From positions 1 through 42,729 of IMG/VR virus record IMGVR_UViG_3300046825_000021: a stretch of DNA of 42,729 nucleotides; one strand, 5' to 3'. The DNA comes from a virus. The notes under the pieces were generated by a model. That model was given only the letters and a program-made list of their open reading frames with translations. It made no database searches and was not told the origin of the DNA. A program made the translations under genes and the position numbers. Positions 31,516-39,849 of this stretch are shown piece after piece; positions within the stretch are counted from its first letter, which is position 1, and the number at the start of each line of letters is the position of its first letter.

Positions 31516-33905
31516 TCCATGCCTCCGATCGGAAGGGGCGGAAGCTGGCTCTGCTCCGGCAGCACCGGAGTCTGCTCCATCTGCCGGCCGGCCAAGATCG
31601 CCTCCGGGGCGACCTGGATACCCGCCTGCGCCAGGAGCTGCGCGCCCGCGACCGGGTCGAGATCCTTGAAGTTGATGGTGCGGGAGGGCGGCTTCAAGCC
31701 CCCCGCCGCCGCCCCGCCGCTGCCGTCCTGCACACCAGGCTGCTGCGTCTTGCCGGCCGGCCCCATGACTACCTCAGAGGCCTGCTTGAGCAGCTCGGTG
31801 GCCTTCTCGAAGTCGGCCGCCGCCATCTGCTGGATGAAGCCCATCCACCCCTGCTCTTGCTGGAGCTTCTCCTGCTCGGCCTGCTTCTGCTCCTCCGACT
31901 TCCAGACCTTCTCCAGGTCGCGCACCAGGTCCGCAAGAGCGGTGCCCTCGGCCGGGCTGGTCATCAGGAAGGCACGGATCACAAACCGGCGCGCTTCCGG
32001 CGGGACCGCGTTGAGGATCTGCTCCAGTACCCCGTGCTGCGTCCACAGCATGGACATCGCCATGCGCTGCGTGGCCGCCGAGGGACGGAGAACGAAGGCG
32101 AGCTCGTGGTCCATGATCTCGCCGACATTCTCCTGGAGCCAGGCGCCGACCGTATAGGGACGCGTGGCCGGCATCATCGCGCCAGTCTGCGGGTCGACCT
32201 GCGGCGGCTGGGAGGGATCGGGAATCATGATCTGCTCGATCTCGCCCGTCTCCGAATTGACCTGCCCGGTGATCCCCTCCCTCGGCGGCGCCCCCGTCGC
32301 CCCCAGGATCTTGTCGATGTCCTGGGGGTCGAGCAGCTCGAGCACCAACCGCGCCATGGTGACGGCGCCCTCCCGCATGTAGGAGGTGAAGGCGCTGGTC
32401 AGGCTCATCTGCATTTGGGTGCTGGCTTCCAACATGGTGGAGACCAGTTTCACCGATCGATCGGCATCGAAGGTGCCGCGGTTCAGGTCGGAGATGCCGA
32501 GGACGTAGCGGGGCAGCTCGATCGCCAAAAATTGGAAGGTGTCCCTCATCGAGGAGGTGCGCGACCCCTGCAAATCCTGCCGCTCGCGGATCTTGTCAAG
32601 CGCGCCGGGAGGGATCTCGGCCACGGAGCCGGGGATGGCCCGGCTCTCCACGTACTGCTCGAACTCGGCGCGGCTGGGGAAGGCGCCGCCCTCGACGTCG
32701 GCGCCGCCGCGGTTTCGGCGGGCCTCCTGCTCCAACTCCAGGCGGATGGCCACCGAGACCAGGCGCTGGAGCCCGTATAGGACCCGGCCCCATCCAAACC
32801 ATCGCCGTTTGAGCGCCTCGCCCTCAAGTACCCATTCCCCCTTGCCGGTCGCGCAGCGGATCAGGCGCTGGTTACCGGTGATGGGCTCGGGGTCGGTCAG
32901 CACCAGCGCGCCGCCGGTGATCCCGCGCACCAGCACCTGGCACCGGTACCAGGTGGCCTGGCCGAAGACGTGAGCCTCCGGCTTCATGAACGGTCGGTCG
33001 GCGCCCGCCGCCTCCTGCTCCATCCTCTCCATGGCTTCGTCGAAGTCTTGAGCAGAGGCCTCGCGCTGGCGGCCGGTCTTCGGATCGTCCCAGCAGCACC
33101 GGCTCTCGAAGACAACGTACTGGAAATTGTCGACCGCGACCTCGCGCAACCGCTTGGTGTCCGCGCTACCCGAGGAGTGAATGTCGTCCGATGTGGCCCC
33201 GGAGACAGACACGCTCACCGCGGTGCCGGCCACCATCTGCACGCCGTCTTTCGAGGGGTTCCCGCTTCCACCGCCGCTCTTCAGGGCGCTGATCGCGTCC
33301 TCGTGCTCAGGGAAGCGCAGACAGGCTTCGTCGACGCCGAAGTAGGAGCGGACGGCGAACTCCTGGCCGTCCGCCATGTTCACCTCGCGGTGGCCGGCAT
33401 CCCAAAATACTCGATCGAGAGCGATGTGCTTCTCCCGGGGGCGGAAGGGGGGCCGCTCGGTCTCCAGGTTTACCTCAACGAAGGCGTAGCCCACGAGGAT
33501 CAGATCCATCAGGGCGGCGCCGTCTGCGGCCTCGGAGTCCGCCATCGCCCTGACGGCCCGGACGAGCAGGGTCACCATCTCGGCCACGACTTCTTGCACC
33601 ACGCCCTGGTCAAAACCGCTGAAGCTGGGGTCCTTCCGGGCCGCGACGCACGCGCCCCAGAAGGTGTCGACCAGGCTCATGATGATGGCGATTTCGGGCG
33701 GGTCCGAGCCCCAGAGCTTCTCCAGGTGGGCAAAATCCTGGCCCTGGATGCTGTTCCCGCCGTAGGCTTGGTAGTACTTCGCCGCCTCTTTGAGGACCCG
33801 CTTGTGCTCTGGCTCGGCGGCGGAGATAAAGGCCTTGTAGCGCTTCCGGGCCTCCTCTCGGGTCGGAGCTGACCCGCGCTTCGGGGTATCGGTCTCGGGG
33901 GTCAA
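31512..33905 (-). CDS. portal protein, P22-like type, 797 aa
   Basis: Forms the ring through which DNA enters and leaves the capsid. Length, the N-terminal helical region (KRYKAFISAAEPEHKRVLKEAAKYYQAYGG), FWGACVAARKDPSF, VFWDAGHREVNMADGQEF, VSVAIRLELEQEARR and the C-terminal Gln/Glu-rich helical barrel (EEQKQAEQEKLQQEQGWM) fit long portals of P22-like podoviruses. A start codon of TTG (33905), overlapping the upstream stop, is the only option near the reading-frame start. It follows TerL, as expected. Confidence 0.82.
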   Translation of the reverse strand: MTPETDTPKRGSAPTREEARKRYKAFISAAEPEHKRVLKEAAKYYQAYGGNSIQGQDFAHLEKLWGSDPPEIAIIMSLVDTFWGACVAARKDPSFSGFDQGVVQEVVAEMVTLLVRAVRAMADSEAADGAALMDLILVGYAFVEVNLETERPPFRPREKHIALDRVFWDAGHREVNMADGQEFAVRSYFGVDEACLRFPEHEDAISALKSGGGSGNPSKDGVQMVAGTAVSVSVSGATSDDIHSSGSADTKRLREVAVDNFQYVVFESRCCWDDPKTGRQREASAQDFDEAMERMEQEAAGADRPFMKPEAHVFGQATWYRCQVLVRGITGGALVLTDPEPITGNQRLIRCATGKGEWVLEGEALKRRWFGWGRVLYGLQRLVSVAIRLELEQEARRNRGGADVEGGAFPSRAEFEQYVESRAIPGSVAEIPPGALDKIRERQDLQGSRTSSMRDTFQFLAIELPRYVLGISDLNRGTFDADRSVKLVSTMLEASTQMQMSLTSAFTSYMREGAVTMARLVLELLDPQDIDKILGATGAPPREGITGQVNSETGEIEQIMIPDPSQPPQVDPQTGAMMPATRPYTVGAWLQENVGEIMDHELAFVLRPSAATQRMAMSMLWTQHGVLEQILNAVPPEARRFVIRAFLMTSPAEGTALADLVRDLEKVWKSEEQKQAEQEKLQQEQGWMGFIQQMAAADFEKATELLKQASEVVMGPAGKTQQPGVQDGSGGAAAGGLKPPSRTINFKDLDPVAGAQLLAQAGIQVAPEAILAGRQMEQTPVLPEQSQLPPLPIGGME

Positions 33906-34087
33906 CTGCGGCGCCTCCGCGGTGGATCGTTGAGCCGACCGCCGGTCAGCTTATACGACAGAATGGTCGCTTTCCTTCGCTGTTGGCGCGAGGTCGCCAG
34001 GGCAAGGCGGAGGCGTCGGAGGCGCTCCTCTTTGGCCTGCTCGCGCTCCGGGTTCGGTTCGTCGCCGCCGTGTAAAAATCTGCTCAT
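33902..34087 (-). CDS. small basic protein, 61 aa
   Basis: The start at 34087 has GGAGG seven bases upstream (a farther in-frame start has none). Highly charged: PEREQAKEERLRRLRLALATSRQQRRKATIL, then PPRRRRS. Probably helical and nucleic-acid- or protein-binding. It ends inside the portal start. Unknown family. Confidence 0.5.
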   Translation of the reverse strand: MSRFLHGGDEPNPEREQAKEERLRRLRLALATSRQQRRKATILSYKLTGGRLNDPPRRRRS

Positions 34088-34124
34088 TGTCGCCTCCGCA
34101 GGAAACGCGTCCGCCAGGTTTCCA

Positions 34125-34577
34125 TCAGCCCAGCTCCTCACGGAGGCGCCGCACCTCTTCCTCTTTCGCAGCGCGCTTCTCTTCCTGGGTGCGAAGCTTT
34201 CCCAGCTCATCTTCGGCAGCCTTCAGCTTCGCGAGCCGCTCCTGGCGCCAAGTTGCCTTGATCGCCTCGGCGACGAGCTTCAGGTTCTCGCTGAGCCACT
34301 GCGGCGGCGGAACCTGTTGCGCTTCGTACTCCGCGGCCAGCGTGCGCCCGTAGGCCGCCAACTCCATGAGGCTCTCCAGGTTGCCTGTCGCCCCCGAGAA
34401 GGAGAAGTTGCGAAGAGCGACGAGTCTCGCAGACCAAGGCTGCCGAAGTGAGGCCGCCAGATAGGACCGCAGTTGCGCCTCTGCCGCCTCTGCCTGCACC
34501 GAGCTGGTGGAGTAGACCTGGCCGACACCCAGGAGCTGGCGTTCCTGCTCCATCCACTGCTTGTTGCTGATCGTCAT
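34125..34577 (-). CDS. helical late protein, 150 aa
   Basis: GGGAGG precedes the ATG. The second half is a long charged helix (RLAKLKAAEDELGKLRTQEEKRAAKEEEVRRLREELG). The first half is helical with Ser and Gln patches. Such proteins between TerL and portal are often head-assembly partners, but no family is recognised. An extended -10 box upstream (34658-34666) may give it an extra promoter. Confidence 0.6.
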   Translation of the reverse strand: MTISNKQWMEQERQLLGVGQVYSTSSVQAEAAEAQLRSYLAASLRQPWSARLVALRNFSFSGATGNLESLMELAAYGRTLAAEYEAQQVPPPQWLSENLKLVAEAIKATWRQERLAKLKAAEDELGKLRTQEEKRAAKEEEVRRLREELG

Positions 34578-34614
34578 GAGGGTCCTCCCAGGTTCGAAGG
34601 TGGGGTGTAGTCCA

Positions 34615-36495
34615 TCACATGCTCGCCCATGTCCTGCCGTTCTCCATGATGCCTGGCATTATAGCACCGCCGGGGACGCCGAAGGGATTGGCAACCGTCG
34701 CCCGCGGACACACCCGGCCGCCAAACTCGTACACGGACCCAGGCTGTGGCCGCCTCATCATCGAAACAAACTGCGGCACTCCGCACTGTGCTTCGGTGTC
34801 GAGCAGGTCGTCAAAGGCAAGATCCTGCCCGATCTGCATCCGCTCGTACTCGTCTTCCCGAAACTGCTGGAGCGTGTCCCGGTGGAGATCCGGGCCGGCC
34901 AGGCCGTTGAAGCTGCCGTGCCCGAAACCGCGCGCCGGGTAGGCGACCCGTCCGGCTTGATAGATCGGCTCCAGGTTCTGGATTTTGGTCCGCTTCACCC
35001 AGCCCTCCCGCTTCACGGAAGAATTCGGGCGATCGCCGCGCGGCTGGGGCCAGGGGCGGACGGTGGGGCGCTTCCCGCCGAAGGTGATTCGGCGCTGCCG
35101 AACGTGGTCCCTGAACGCCTCCGACCAGCCGGCGTTGCCCTGGTCATCAAACCAGACGGTGAGCTGCGGATCGTACCGCATCCACTTTTCCACCAGGCCC
35201 AGCCCGTTGGGGCAGTAGGGCTTCCAGCCTTCCACCACAGCCGACTCGATCCATTCCGAGGTGGAATCCGCCCGATCGCGGCCGAGGAGGATCTGCATCG
35301 CCTTCGAGGCGCCGATGCGCTCGCGGATTAGTTCCAGGTTGGCCCAGGCGTCATCCGCCGTCCAGGCGACTACCCGGATCACGGTGAAGTCGGACCGCTT
35401 CTTGCCGCCCGCGCCGTCCACGATGATGTGGATGTACGGGGACGCCGCCGCGATTTCCTCCGGCCGCTCGTCGTACAGCCGAATCCACTCCCAAGAGAAG
35501 AGCGTTCCCGAGCGCTCCCGAAACTCCAGCTCGAACTCGGCGTAGTAGATCGAGTCATCGTGAATGTCCCGCCGCTGGCGGGCGTAGTACGCGGCGGTGT
35601 GGAGGTTCGGCTCGCCGGCCGGCGTGAAGTTTCCCCCCTTCGTCGCGGCCTGCTTGTAGACCTTCGCGAAGAGCCCCTCCCGCTCACGGCTGATTAGCGG
35701 ATCCGCCTTGTCTTTCGGCGTGTTGAAAACAATGACGGGGCAGTCTGGCGGCGCCAGCGCGGCGAGGTCGGACAGGTTCTTGCCGATCTTCGCGATCATT
35801 GGGACGTTGCCGCGCAAAGCGGCTGTCAGGACGTCGTCGAGCAAGATGATGTCCGGGTGCTTGGACTCCGCGGGCGTCAGAATCGATTGCACGACTAGGC
35901 TTTGCTCGCGAGCCCCGGCCGGCCGCTCCACGACGTAGCCCCGCTTCGTCCCCTCTTTCAAGTTCCGGAACTGCGGATAGTGGTCCTTCAGCCGGTCGGT
36001 CTGGATCTGGGCCAGGGCGCCGGCGCCCATGCCGGTACCGATCTGGTCCACCTTGTGGGTCCAGAGGCCGATGGTCTTCGACAAGCCCAGGTTCGGGTGG
36101 TAGGAGCCCTGCGTGTCGTCGATGCTGTGCACCCACAAGCACAGCGCGAGGGCGAGGGTGGTCTTCAGGCCGAGCCGGTGGACCTGGAACCAGACCCAGC
36201 CATCCTCAGGCTCGACGAGGGCCTGCTGGTACAGGCGCGCCACCTGGAAGGTGTACGGGTGATCGATCCAGAGCTTGCCGCGAAGCGGGTGCCCTTTCTC
36301 GTCGACTTTGTAGCTTTGAAAGCTAGTGAACCGGCGACAAAACCACCAGAAGTCATCATCTGCGATCGCACGGTCAAGGAGCATCCCCTCCTCGACGAGG
36401 CGGTCTTTCTTGTCTTCGAGGAGCCGGTTGATCTTCGCCGCGGCCTTCAGGTACCGGATGTGCCCGGGGCGGTCAGGGAGGCGCCTGAAGTCCAT
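34615..36495 (-). CDS. terL: terminase large subunit (TerL)
   Basis: A 626-residue packaging motor. The ATPase domain has an altered Walker A (VHRLGLKTTLA, about 105-115, lacking the usual G-x-G-K-S) and Walker B DIILLDDV (215-222). The nuclease domain has YIHIIVDGAGGKKRSDFTVI with the first metal-binding Asp (360), and further acidic residues near DLAFDDLLDTEAQ. FNTPKDKADPL matches the coupling motif. It pumps DNA and cuts concatemers. The start codon has no strong ribosome site. Family assignment is from motifs and length. Confidence 0.85.
   Translation of the reverse strand: MDFRRLPDRPGHIRYLKAAAKINRLLEDKKDRLVEEGMLLDRAIADDDFWWFCRRFTSFQSYKVDEKGHPLRGKLWIDHPYTFQVARLYQQALVEPEDGWVWFQVHRLGLKTTLALALCLWVHSIDDTQGSYHPNLGLSKTIGLWTHKVDQIGTGMGAGALAQIQTDRLKDHYPQFRNLKEGTKRGYVVERPAGAREQSLVVQSILTPAESKHPDIILLDDVLTAALRGNVPMIAKIGKNLSDLAALAPPDCPVIVFNTPKDKADPLISREREGLFAKVYKQAATKGGNFTPAGEPNLHTAAYYARQRRDIHDDSIYYAEFELEFRERSGTLFSWEWIRLYDERPEEIAAASPYIHIIVDGAGGKKRSDFTVIRVVAWTADDAWANLELIRERIGASKAMQILLGRDRADSTSEWIESAVVEGWKPYCPNGLGLVEKWMRYDPQLTVWFDDQGNAGWSEAFRDHVRQRRITFGGKRPTVRPWPQPRGDRPNSSVKREGWVKRTKIQNLEPIYQAGRVAYPARGFGHGSFNGLAGPDLHRDTLQQFREDEYERMQIGQDLAFDDLLDTEAQCGVPQFVSMMRRPQPGSVYEFGGRVCPRATVANPFGVPGGAIMPGIMENGRTWASM
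34658..34666 (-). promoter_or_regulatory. extended -10 promoter inside the end of terL
   Basis: Minus strand TGCTATAAT, a perfect extended -10 (TG-N-TATAAT), with no good -35. Transcription would begin about 75 bases before the next gene (34577). A near-perfect inverted repeat, ATGATGCC-T-GGCATTAT, covers it and the start site. Confidence 0.4.
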
Positions 36496-36505
36496 CGGAC
36501 GCGTT

Positions 36506-36973
36506 CTACGCGAGGAGTGCCGGCTGCCCGTCCGAGCCCATGGCCGGGTCCAGTGGGACGAGTACGGTCAGGTGCGTGATGCGCAGCAACCCGGCTCGGC
36601 TCGGGTGCGGGTCGTGTAGGGTCTCGGGGCCGTCTTCCGCGGCTCGTACCAACACGCAGTGGCGGAGGCCGCGGGCGGCAGCGCCGGATGCAATGAGCAG
36701 CGAGCCGGGTGCCACGTACCCGCTGCTCCAGACCCCCGCCGGGACTTCCTCGTCGATGCCTCCCCATTTCATGTCCAAGGCGTACCACCCGCGCGGACTC
36801 AGCCACGCTTGCAGCTCCCGCCACCAGCCCTCCTCACCGGCCAACGCGAAGTTGGGAACAGCGGCGAGCGGGACGCCGAGCAGCGACGCCAGGCAGGCAG
36901 CGAAGCAGTTGCCTGGCTCGGTTCCGTCTGCGCCGTCTCCGAAGGTCGTCTGGTCTATCAAAGTCTTCACCAC
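36506..36973 (-). CDS. papain-like/C39-type cysteine peptidase-like protein, 155 aa
   Basis: Conserved triad positions in order are GNCFAACLASLLG (Cys), ARGLRHCVLVRA (His) and LHDPHPSRAGLL (Asp). Small phage proteins with G-D-C-F-R-A-C ... H-x-V-V ... H-D-P-H-P-S form a known but uncharacterised group, probably peptidases or amidases with a papain fold. GTG start overlapping the previous gene. It may process a virion protein or act on the cell envelope; no target is visible. Confidence 0.65.
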   Translation of the reverse strand: MVKTLIDQTTFGDGADGTEPGNCFAACLASLLGVPLAAVPNFALAGEEGWWRELQAWLSPRGWYALDMKWGGIDEEVPAGVWSSGYVAPGSLLIASGAAARGLRHCVLVRAAEDGPETLHDPHPSRAGLLRITHLTVLVPLDPAMGSDGQPALLA

Positions 36974-37329
36974 CCCCTCCGCCGGGCCTGAATCCCCCGC
37001 CCGTGGTCGTATTCGAGGACGACGCGGTCATTCCCGGTTCGCTTCCCGCTGCGGGGAAGGCGCCCGCGCAGCGCCACCGCCGCCGATGACTTCCCGTCGA
37101 GCGCTCCGGCGTCCATTTTGTCTTCGAGGCGCATCCGCTGGAGCTTGCGGAGACGATCCCAGCGGCGGGCAAACTCCTCGTAATCAGCCACGAGGTCGTC
37201 AAAGTCGATGACGACCCCGTGCTTTTTCTCGATCGCTTGGATTGCGGGGACCCGGTCGAGCTTCTCCTGCCCCTCGAGGAGCAGAATCAACTCTTCGGCG
37301 AAGGCCGGGAGAGGGGCGGGGGGCTTCAT
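36967..37329 (-). CDS. hypothetical protein next to terL, possible small terminase, 120 aa
   Basis: ATGA overlap with the Pro-rich gene. The N-terminal half is helical (FAEELILLLEGQEKLDRVPAIQAIEKK then LVADYEEFARRWDRLRKLQRMRLE) and the C-terminus is basic (RSGKRTGNDR ... RGIQARRRGW). A small terminase subunit would be about this size and place, but no helix-turn-helix is clear, so this is only a suggestion. Confidence 0.5.
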   Translation of the reverse strand: MKPPAPLPAFAEELILLLEGQEKLDRVPAIQAIEKKHGVVIDFDDLVADYEEFARRWDRLRKLQRMRLEDKMDAGALDGKSSAAVALRGRLPRSGKRTGNDRVVLEYDHGRGIQARRRGW

Positions 37330-37976
37330 CCGCCCATCGGCCCCGGGTAGACGTCGATCGCGGGCCGCGGCACCATCGCCGGCCGGGGGCGCAGCATCGA
37401 AGCGCCGGCCGCGCCGATGGAGTCGAACATGGCAGACGGGCCGCCCCCGCCGCCCTCTGCCGGCGCTACAGGGCCGCCCGGGCCGATCACGGCGCCCCCC
37501 ATGGGTCCGCCGGGCGGCGGGGGAGTTAACGGACCACCTGCCGGCATGACGCCGGGCATCGGGCGGGCTTGCATGCCGCCGGACGGAGCGCCGGGAATTT
37601 GCTGGCCGAGGCCCGGCGGCGGAGGGCTTCCTGCCGCGGCGCCGCCCTGAATTCCGTCCGCGGGTGGACCGTTGAGGCGGGCCATGTCGCCGCCGGCGGG
37701 CGGGAAGCGCATCACCGGCATTCCGCTCGGCCCTCCACCACCGGGGGGCATCTGCGGGATGATGGGGCGCATAACGGGCATGCCGTTGGTCTGCGGCTGG
37801 ACCACGGGGCGCACTGCGGGCTTGTTCATGGTCGTGGTGGTCAGTGGCGCCCCCGGCGTCGGCGGGCCGGCGGCGGCGGTGTCCCGTCGTTGCCGCCGAA
37901 AAGCCTTCGCCTCGGCGCTGTAGGACGGGCCGCCCGCGCGACGAGCCTGCATCACGAGCTCCTGCGGAGTCGCCAT
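37326..37976 (-). CDS. Pro/Gly/Met-rich disordered protein, 216 aa
   Basis: Low-complexity sequence: after a short helix (QELVMQARRAGG, AEAKAFRRQRR) almost everything is P, G, A and M (MPVMRPIIPQMPPGGGGPSG ... PMPGVMPAGGPLTPPPPGG). Unstructured linkers of this kind occur in phage structural proteins and scaffold-like factors. No domain and no catalytic residues. The gene overlaps the next by ATGA. Confidence 0.6.
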   Translation of the reverse strand: MATPQELVMQARRAGGPSYSAEAKAFRRQRRDTAAAGPPTPGAPLTTTTMNKPAVRPVVQPQTNGMPVMRPIIPQMPPGGGGPSGMPVMRFPPAGGDMARLNGPPADGIQGGAAAGSPPPPGLGQQIPGAPSGGMQARPMPGVMPAGGPLTPPPPGGPMGGAVIGPGGPVAPAEGGGGGPSAMFDSIGAAGASMLRPRPAMVPRPAIDVYPGPMGG

Positions 37977-37979
37977 CGC

Positions 37980-38120
37980 TCAGTCATCCTTCCCGGTCGG
38001 CATGATGGTCTTGATTCCGGCCGCCGCCGCGGCCGGCGGCTTCTCGCTCACCTTCGGGATTGTCCCTTTTTGCTGCTCGTTCGGCTTCGGCAGTCCGCTG
38101 TCAGGTCCCATCGGGTGCAT
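37980..38120 (-). CDS. small basic/Pro-rich protein, 46 aa
   Basis: AGGAGGAAGAC before the ATG. The product has a charged start (PKPNEQQKGTIPKVSEKPP), an Ala run and IKTIMPTGKDD at the end. No family. It ends three bases before the next ATG, which supports translation. Confidence 0.5.
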   Translation of the reverse strand: MHPMGPDSGLPKPNEQQKGTIPKVSEKPPAAAAAGIKTIMPTGKDD

Positions 38121-38171
38121 GTCTTCCTCCTTTTCGTCTTGCTTTGAGGGTACACCCGGGGGAGAGGGGCG

Positions 38172-38783
38172 TCAAATGGTTGCAGGAGAGGGAGTCGAAC
38201 CCTCCCGGCGCGGGGCATGAGCCCGGCCTGCCCCCGGGGCTTCCTGCGTCAGGCCCACCGAAAGGCGGTGCGTGAGATGCCAGGCGCCGTACGCCTTCGG
38301 GTGGCACTCGCTGAGGAGCCATGGTACGAGCTGGTCGCGCCACTCCTCGAACCCGATCCAACCGCCGACGCACATCGCGTTCACATCGAATATCTCGACG
38401 CCGCCTAAAGCGTGACGCGCGCCGGTCCAGTGCGTGTGCCGGTACCGCGCCGCCATCGGCACACCCGGCGCTGTCCATGGCCCCTCCCACTGCACCCGGC
38501 AGAGTCCGTGGTCAGGTAAGTAGGCGGGCGGGTCCGCAGCGAGGACGGCGGCCTGCGGCTCGATGGGACAGGCGAGACGCTGCCACCGCGCGCCGGTGGA
38601 CCGCAGGGCCTGGAACATGAGCGTCGGGTTCATGTACCCCTTGCGCTCGAAATCGCCGAGGTGGGGCCGAACCTCCGCGAGCGTGAGTCCGAGCACGGCG
38701 GCGAGGGCCGCGGGGCCGCAGTTGGCGCCCCATTCGTCGCTCGCCTTCACGACGTCCTCCAAGGTGAAGAGCACGGGAATCAC
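38172..38783 (-). CDS. phage papain-like peptidase-type protein, 203 aa (tail reads through a tRNA)
   Basis: GTG start with AGGAGGTGATC upstream. WGANCGPAALAAVLGLTLAEVRP (active-site Cys), HTHWTGARHALGGVEIFDVNAM (His, then Asp/Asn) and the repeated W-E-G-P-W-T fit a phage group with the papain-like C-G-P ... H ... D order. The domain ends near LTHRLSVGL. The last residues (TQEAPGAGRAHAPRREGSTPSPATI) are the translation of the tRNA-like sequence, the usual mark of a frame read across a tRNA. Real protein boundaries may be shorter. Confidence 0.65.
   Translation of the reverse strand: MIPVLFTLEDVVKASDEWGANCGPAALAAVLGLTLAEVRPHLGDFERKGYMNPTLMFQALRSTGARWQRLACPIEPQAAVLAADPPAYLPDHGLCRVQWEGPWTAPGVPMAARYRHTHWTGARHALGGVEIFDVNAMCVGGWIGFEEWRDQLVPWLLSECHPKAYGAWHLTHRLSVGLTQEAPGAGRAHAPRREGSTPSPATI
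38177..38248 (-). tRNA. tRNA-fMet(CAT)-like gene with unusual D arm
   Basis: The cloverleaf is 72 bases on the minus strand, with encoded CCA. The acceptor arm is CGCAGGA paired with TCCTGCA, including the C1-A72 mismatch that marks initiator tRNA. The anticodon stem has GGG/CCC pairs and the loop CTCATGC, with anticodon CAT. The T arm is GAGGG-TTCGACT-CCCTC. The D region is only 15 bases (GCCC-CGG-GGGC), lacks the usual T8 and the wide loop with two Gs, and is the weak part. It overlaps the 3' end of the peptidase-like gene. It may be functional, degenerate, or a captured host tRNA end. Confidence 0.6.
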
Positions 38784-38787
38784 CCGA

Positions 38788-39291
38788 TCACCTCCTTCTC
38801 ATCCTGAGCGCCTTGGCCTTCGCGCTCTTGGGTTTCAGGTCCGGAGCGGGCGGTGAGGGTTCCCGGTTCGGCTCTGGAGACGCATACGGCGTCGCCCCGA
38901 ACCCGAGCGCCACCCGCTCGAAGACGTAGTCTGGGGTGTTCCGGGGAAATTTCAAAGCCAGCGTCCAGTTCAGCGAGCCGCCCCGCAGGAGCATGAACTC
39001 GCGCAGCTCGCCCTCGTTGGACCGCCCCAGGTACTTTGCAGGAATCTCCCAGGTCCAGGGGCGCATCAGATCCTTGAACAGGCCGAGCGTCATGACCGAG
39101 ACGATCCCGCGACGCAACTCGGGGTGGCTCTCCCAGGCTGGCGCGCCGCGGTGGATGACGACCTCCCAGGTGCCGGTGGCCCGGAAACCGTCATCGTCAG
39201 CGTCTTCCGGGACGCCCGTATACTTGATGCGCTGGGCCAGCGCCACTTTGGCCGTGGCGCCGTCGAGGTAGACCGCCCAGGCCTCGCTCAC
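38788..39291 (-). CDS. hypothetical late-unit protein, 167 aa
   Basis: GTG start overlapping the HhH gene. Features are WAVYLDGATAKVALAQRI, RPWTWEIPAKYLGRSN, REFMLLRGGSLNWTLALKFP and a basic Pro-rich end (PKSAKAKALRMRRR). It appears to be a beta-rich domain with a nucleic-acid-binding tail. Family not recognised. Confidence 0.55.
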   Translation of the reverse strand: MSEAWAVYLDGATAKVALAQRIKYTGVPEDADDDGFRATGTWEVVIHRGAPAWESHPELRRGIVSVMTLGLFKDLMRPWTWEIPAKYLGRSNEGELREFMLLRGGSLNWTLALKFPRNTPDYVFERVALGFGATPYASPEPNREPSPPAPDLKPKSAKAKALRMRRR

Positions 39292-39617
39292 GATGCTTCC
39301 TCCCCGTCAAAGTAGACCTCGACGGCGAGGTCCGCGAACTTCCGAGCCTCTTCAGGCGTCATGTCGCGCGAGACCAAGGCGTCGCGGTAAAGGTCCCGCC
39401 GGAGGGCGGCGCGCTCGCCCTTGTCCACCGGCTTCTCGGGCTTGTCCTCCTCCCAGTCGCGGAGCCGGGCGACGGAGGCCTTGCCCATGCCTTCGAGCGC
39501 CAGAAGCTCGGTGTCGGTCAGTCCGCATGCTTCCTCCAGGGTTGTGATGCCGGCCGCCCGGAGGGCGTTCTTCGCCTTGAAGGAAAGGTTTTTCAGAAAG
39601 TCGACCGGCGTGCTCAT
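39288..39617 (-). CDS. helix-hairpin-helix (RpoA-CTD-like) small protein, 109 aa
   Basis: LSFKAKNALRAAGITTLEEACGLTDTELLALEGMGKASVARLRDW (about 10-54) matches the L-S-x-R-A-x-N-x-L ... G-x-T-x-x-E-L ... G-x-G-x-x-x-x-x-E/D pattern of the RNA polymerase alpha C-terminal domain and other HhH folds that bind DNA. The C-terminal half is helical and acidic (TPEEARKFADLAVEVYFDGEEAS). It could steer host polymerase or bind DNA ends. Confidence 0.7.
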   Translation of the reverse strand: MSTPVDFLKNLSFKAKNALRAAGITTLEEACGLTDTELLALEGMGKASVARLRDWEEDKPEKPVDKGERAALRRDLYRDALVSRDMTPEEARKFADLAVEVYFDGEEAS

Positions 39618-39618
39618 G

Positions 39619-39849
39619 TCAACTTGCCTCCTCCGGGCAGATGCGGTCCAGAGAGGCGACAATGTCGTCAAACACCCATAATGGCATCTTTGCCTGGTGC
39701 CTGGTTATCAACTCCTCCAGAAACTCCTGGCGGATGCGCGCCCGCTCGGTCAGGGTGGCTCCATGGCGAATGGCTTCCAGGACGGCGTCAGGCACGGCGA
39801 CGCGCCGGATGGTTGCGAGCGCGCTGTCGAGGTGTTCCTTCGGAGTCAC
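39619..39849 (-). CDS. small protein with ERARIR...DRICP module, 76 aa
   Basis: GTG start in the stop of the lipoprotein gene. ERARIRQEFLEEL and LDRICPEE match in order the 79-residue protein of the inserted cassette at 14282-14521. Its N-terminus (LDSALATIRRVAVPDAVLEAIRHG) is a separate helical part. Unknown function. It ends one base before the HhH gene. Confidence 0.6.
   Translation of the reverse strand: MTPKEHLDSALATIRRVAVPDAVLEAIRHGATLTERARIRQEFLEELITRHQAKMPLWVFDDIVASLDRICPEEAS

Noticed and set aside
38177-38248. Phage attachment site made from a host tRNA end
   Set aside because: No integrase or excisionase was recognised and the 5' acceptor strand is present, so a tRNA-like gene is the simpler reading.
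39677-39682. CATAAT as a rightward -10 box
   Set aside because: No -35 upstream and it is inside a leftward coding region with no rightward gene after it.
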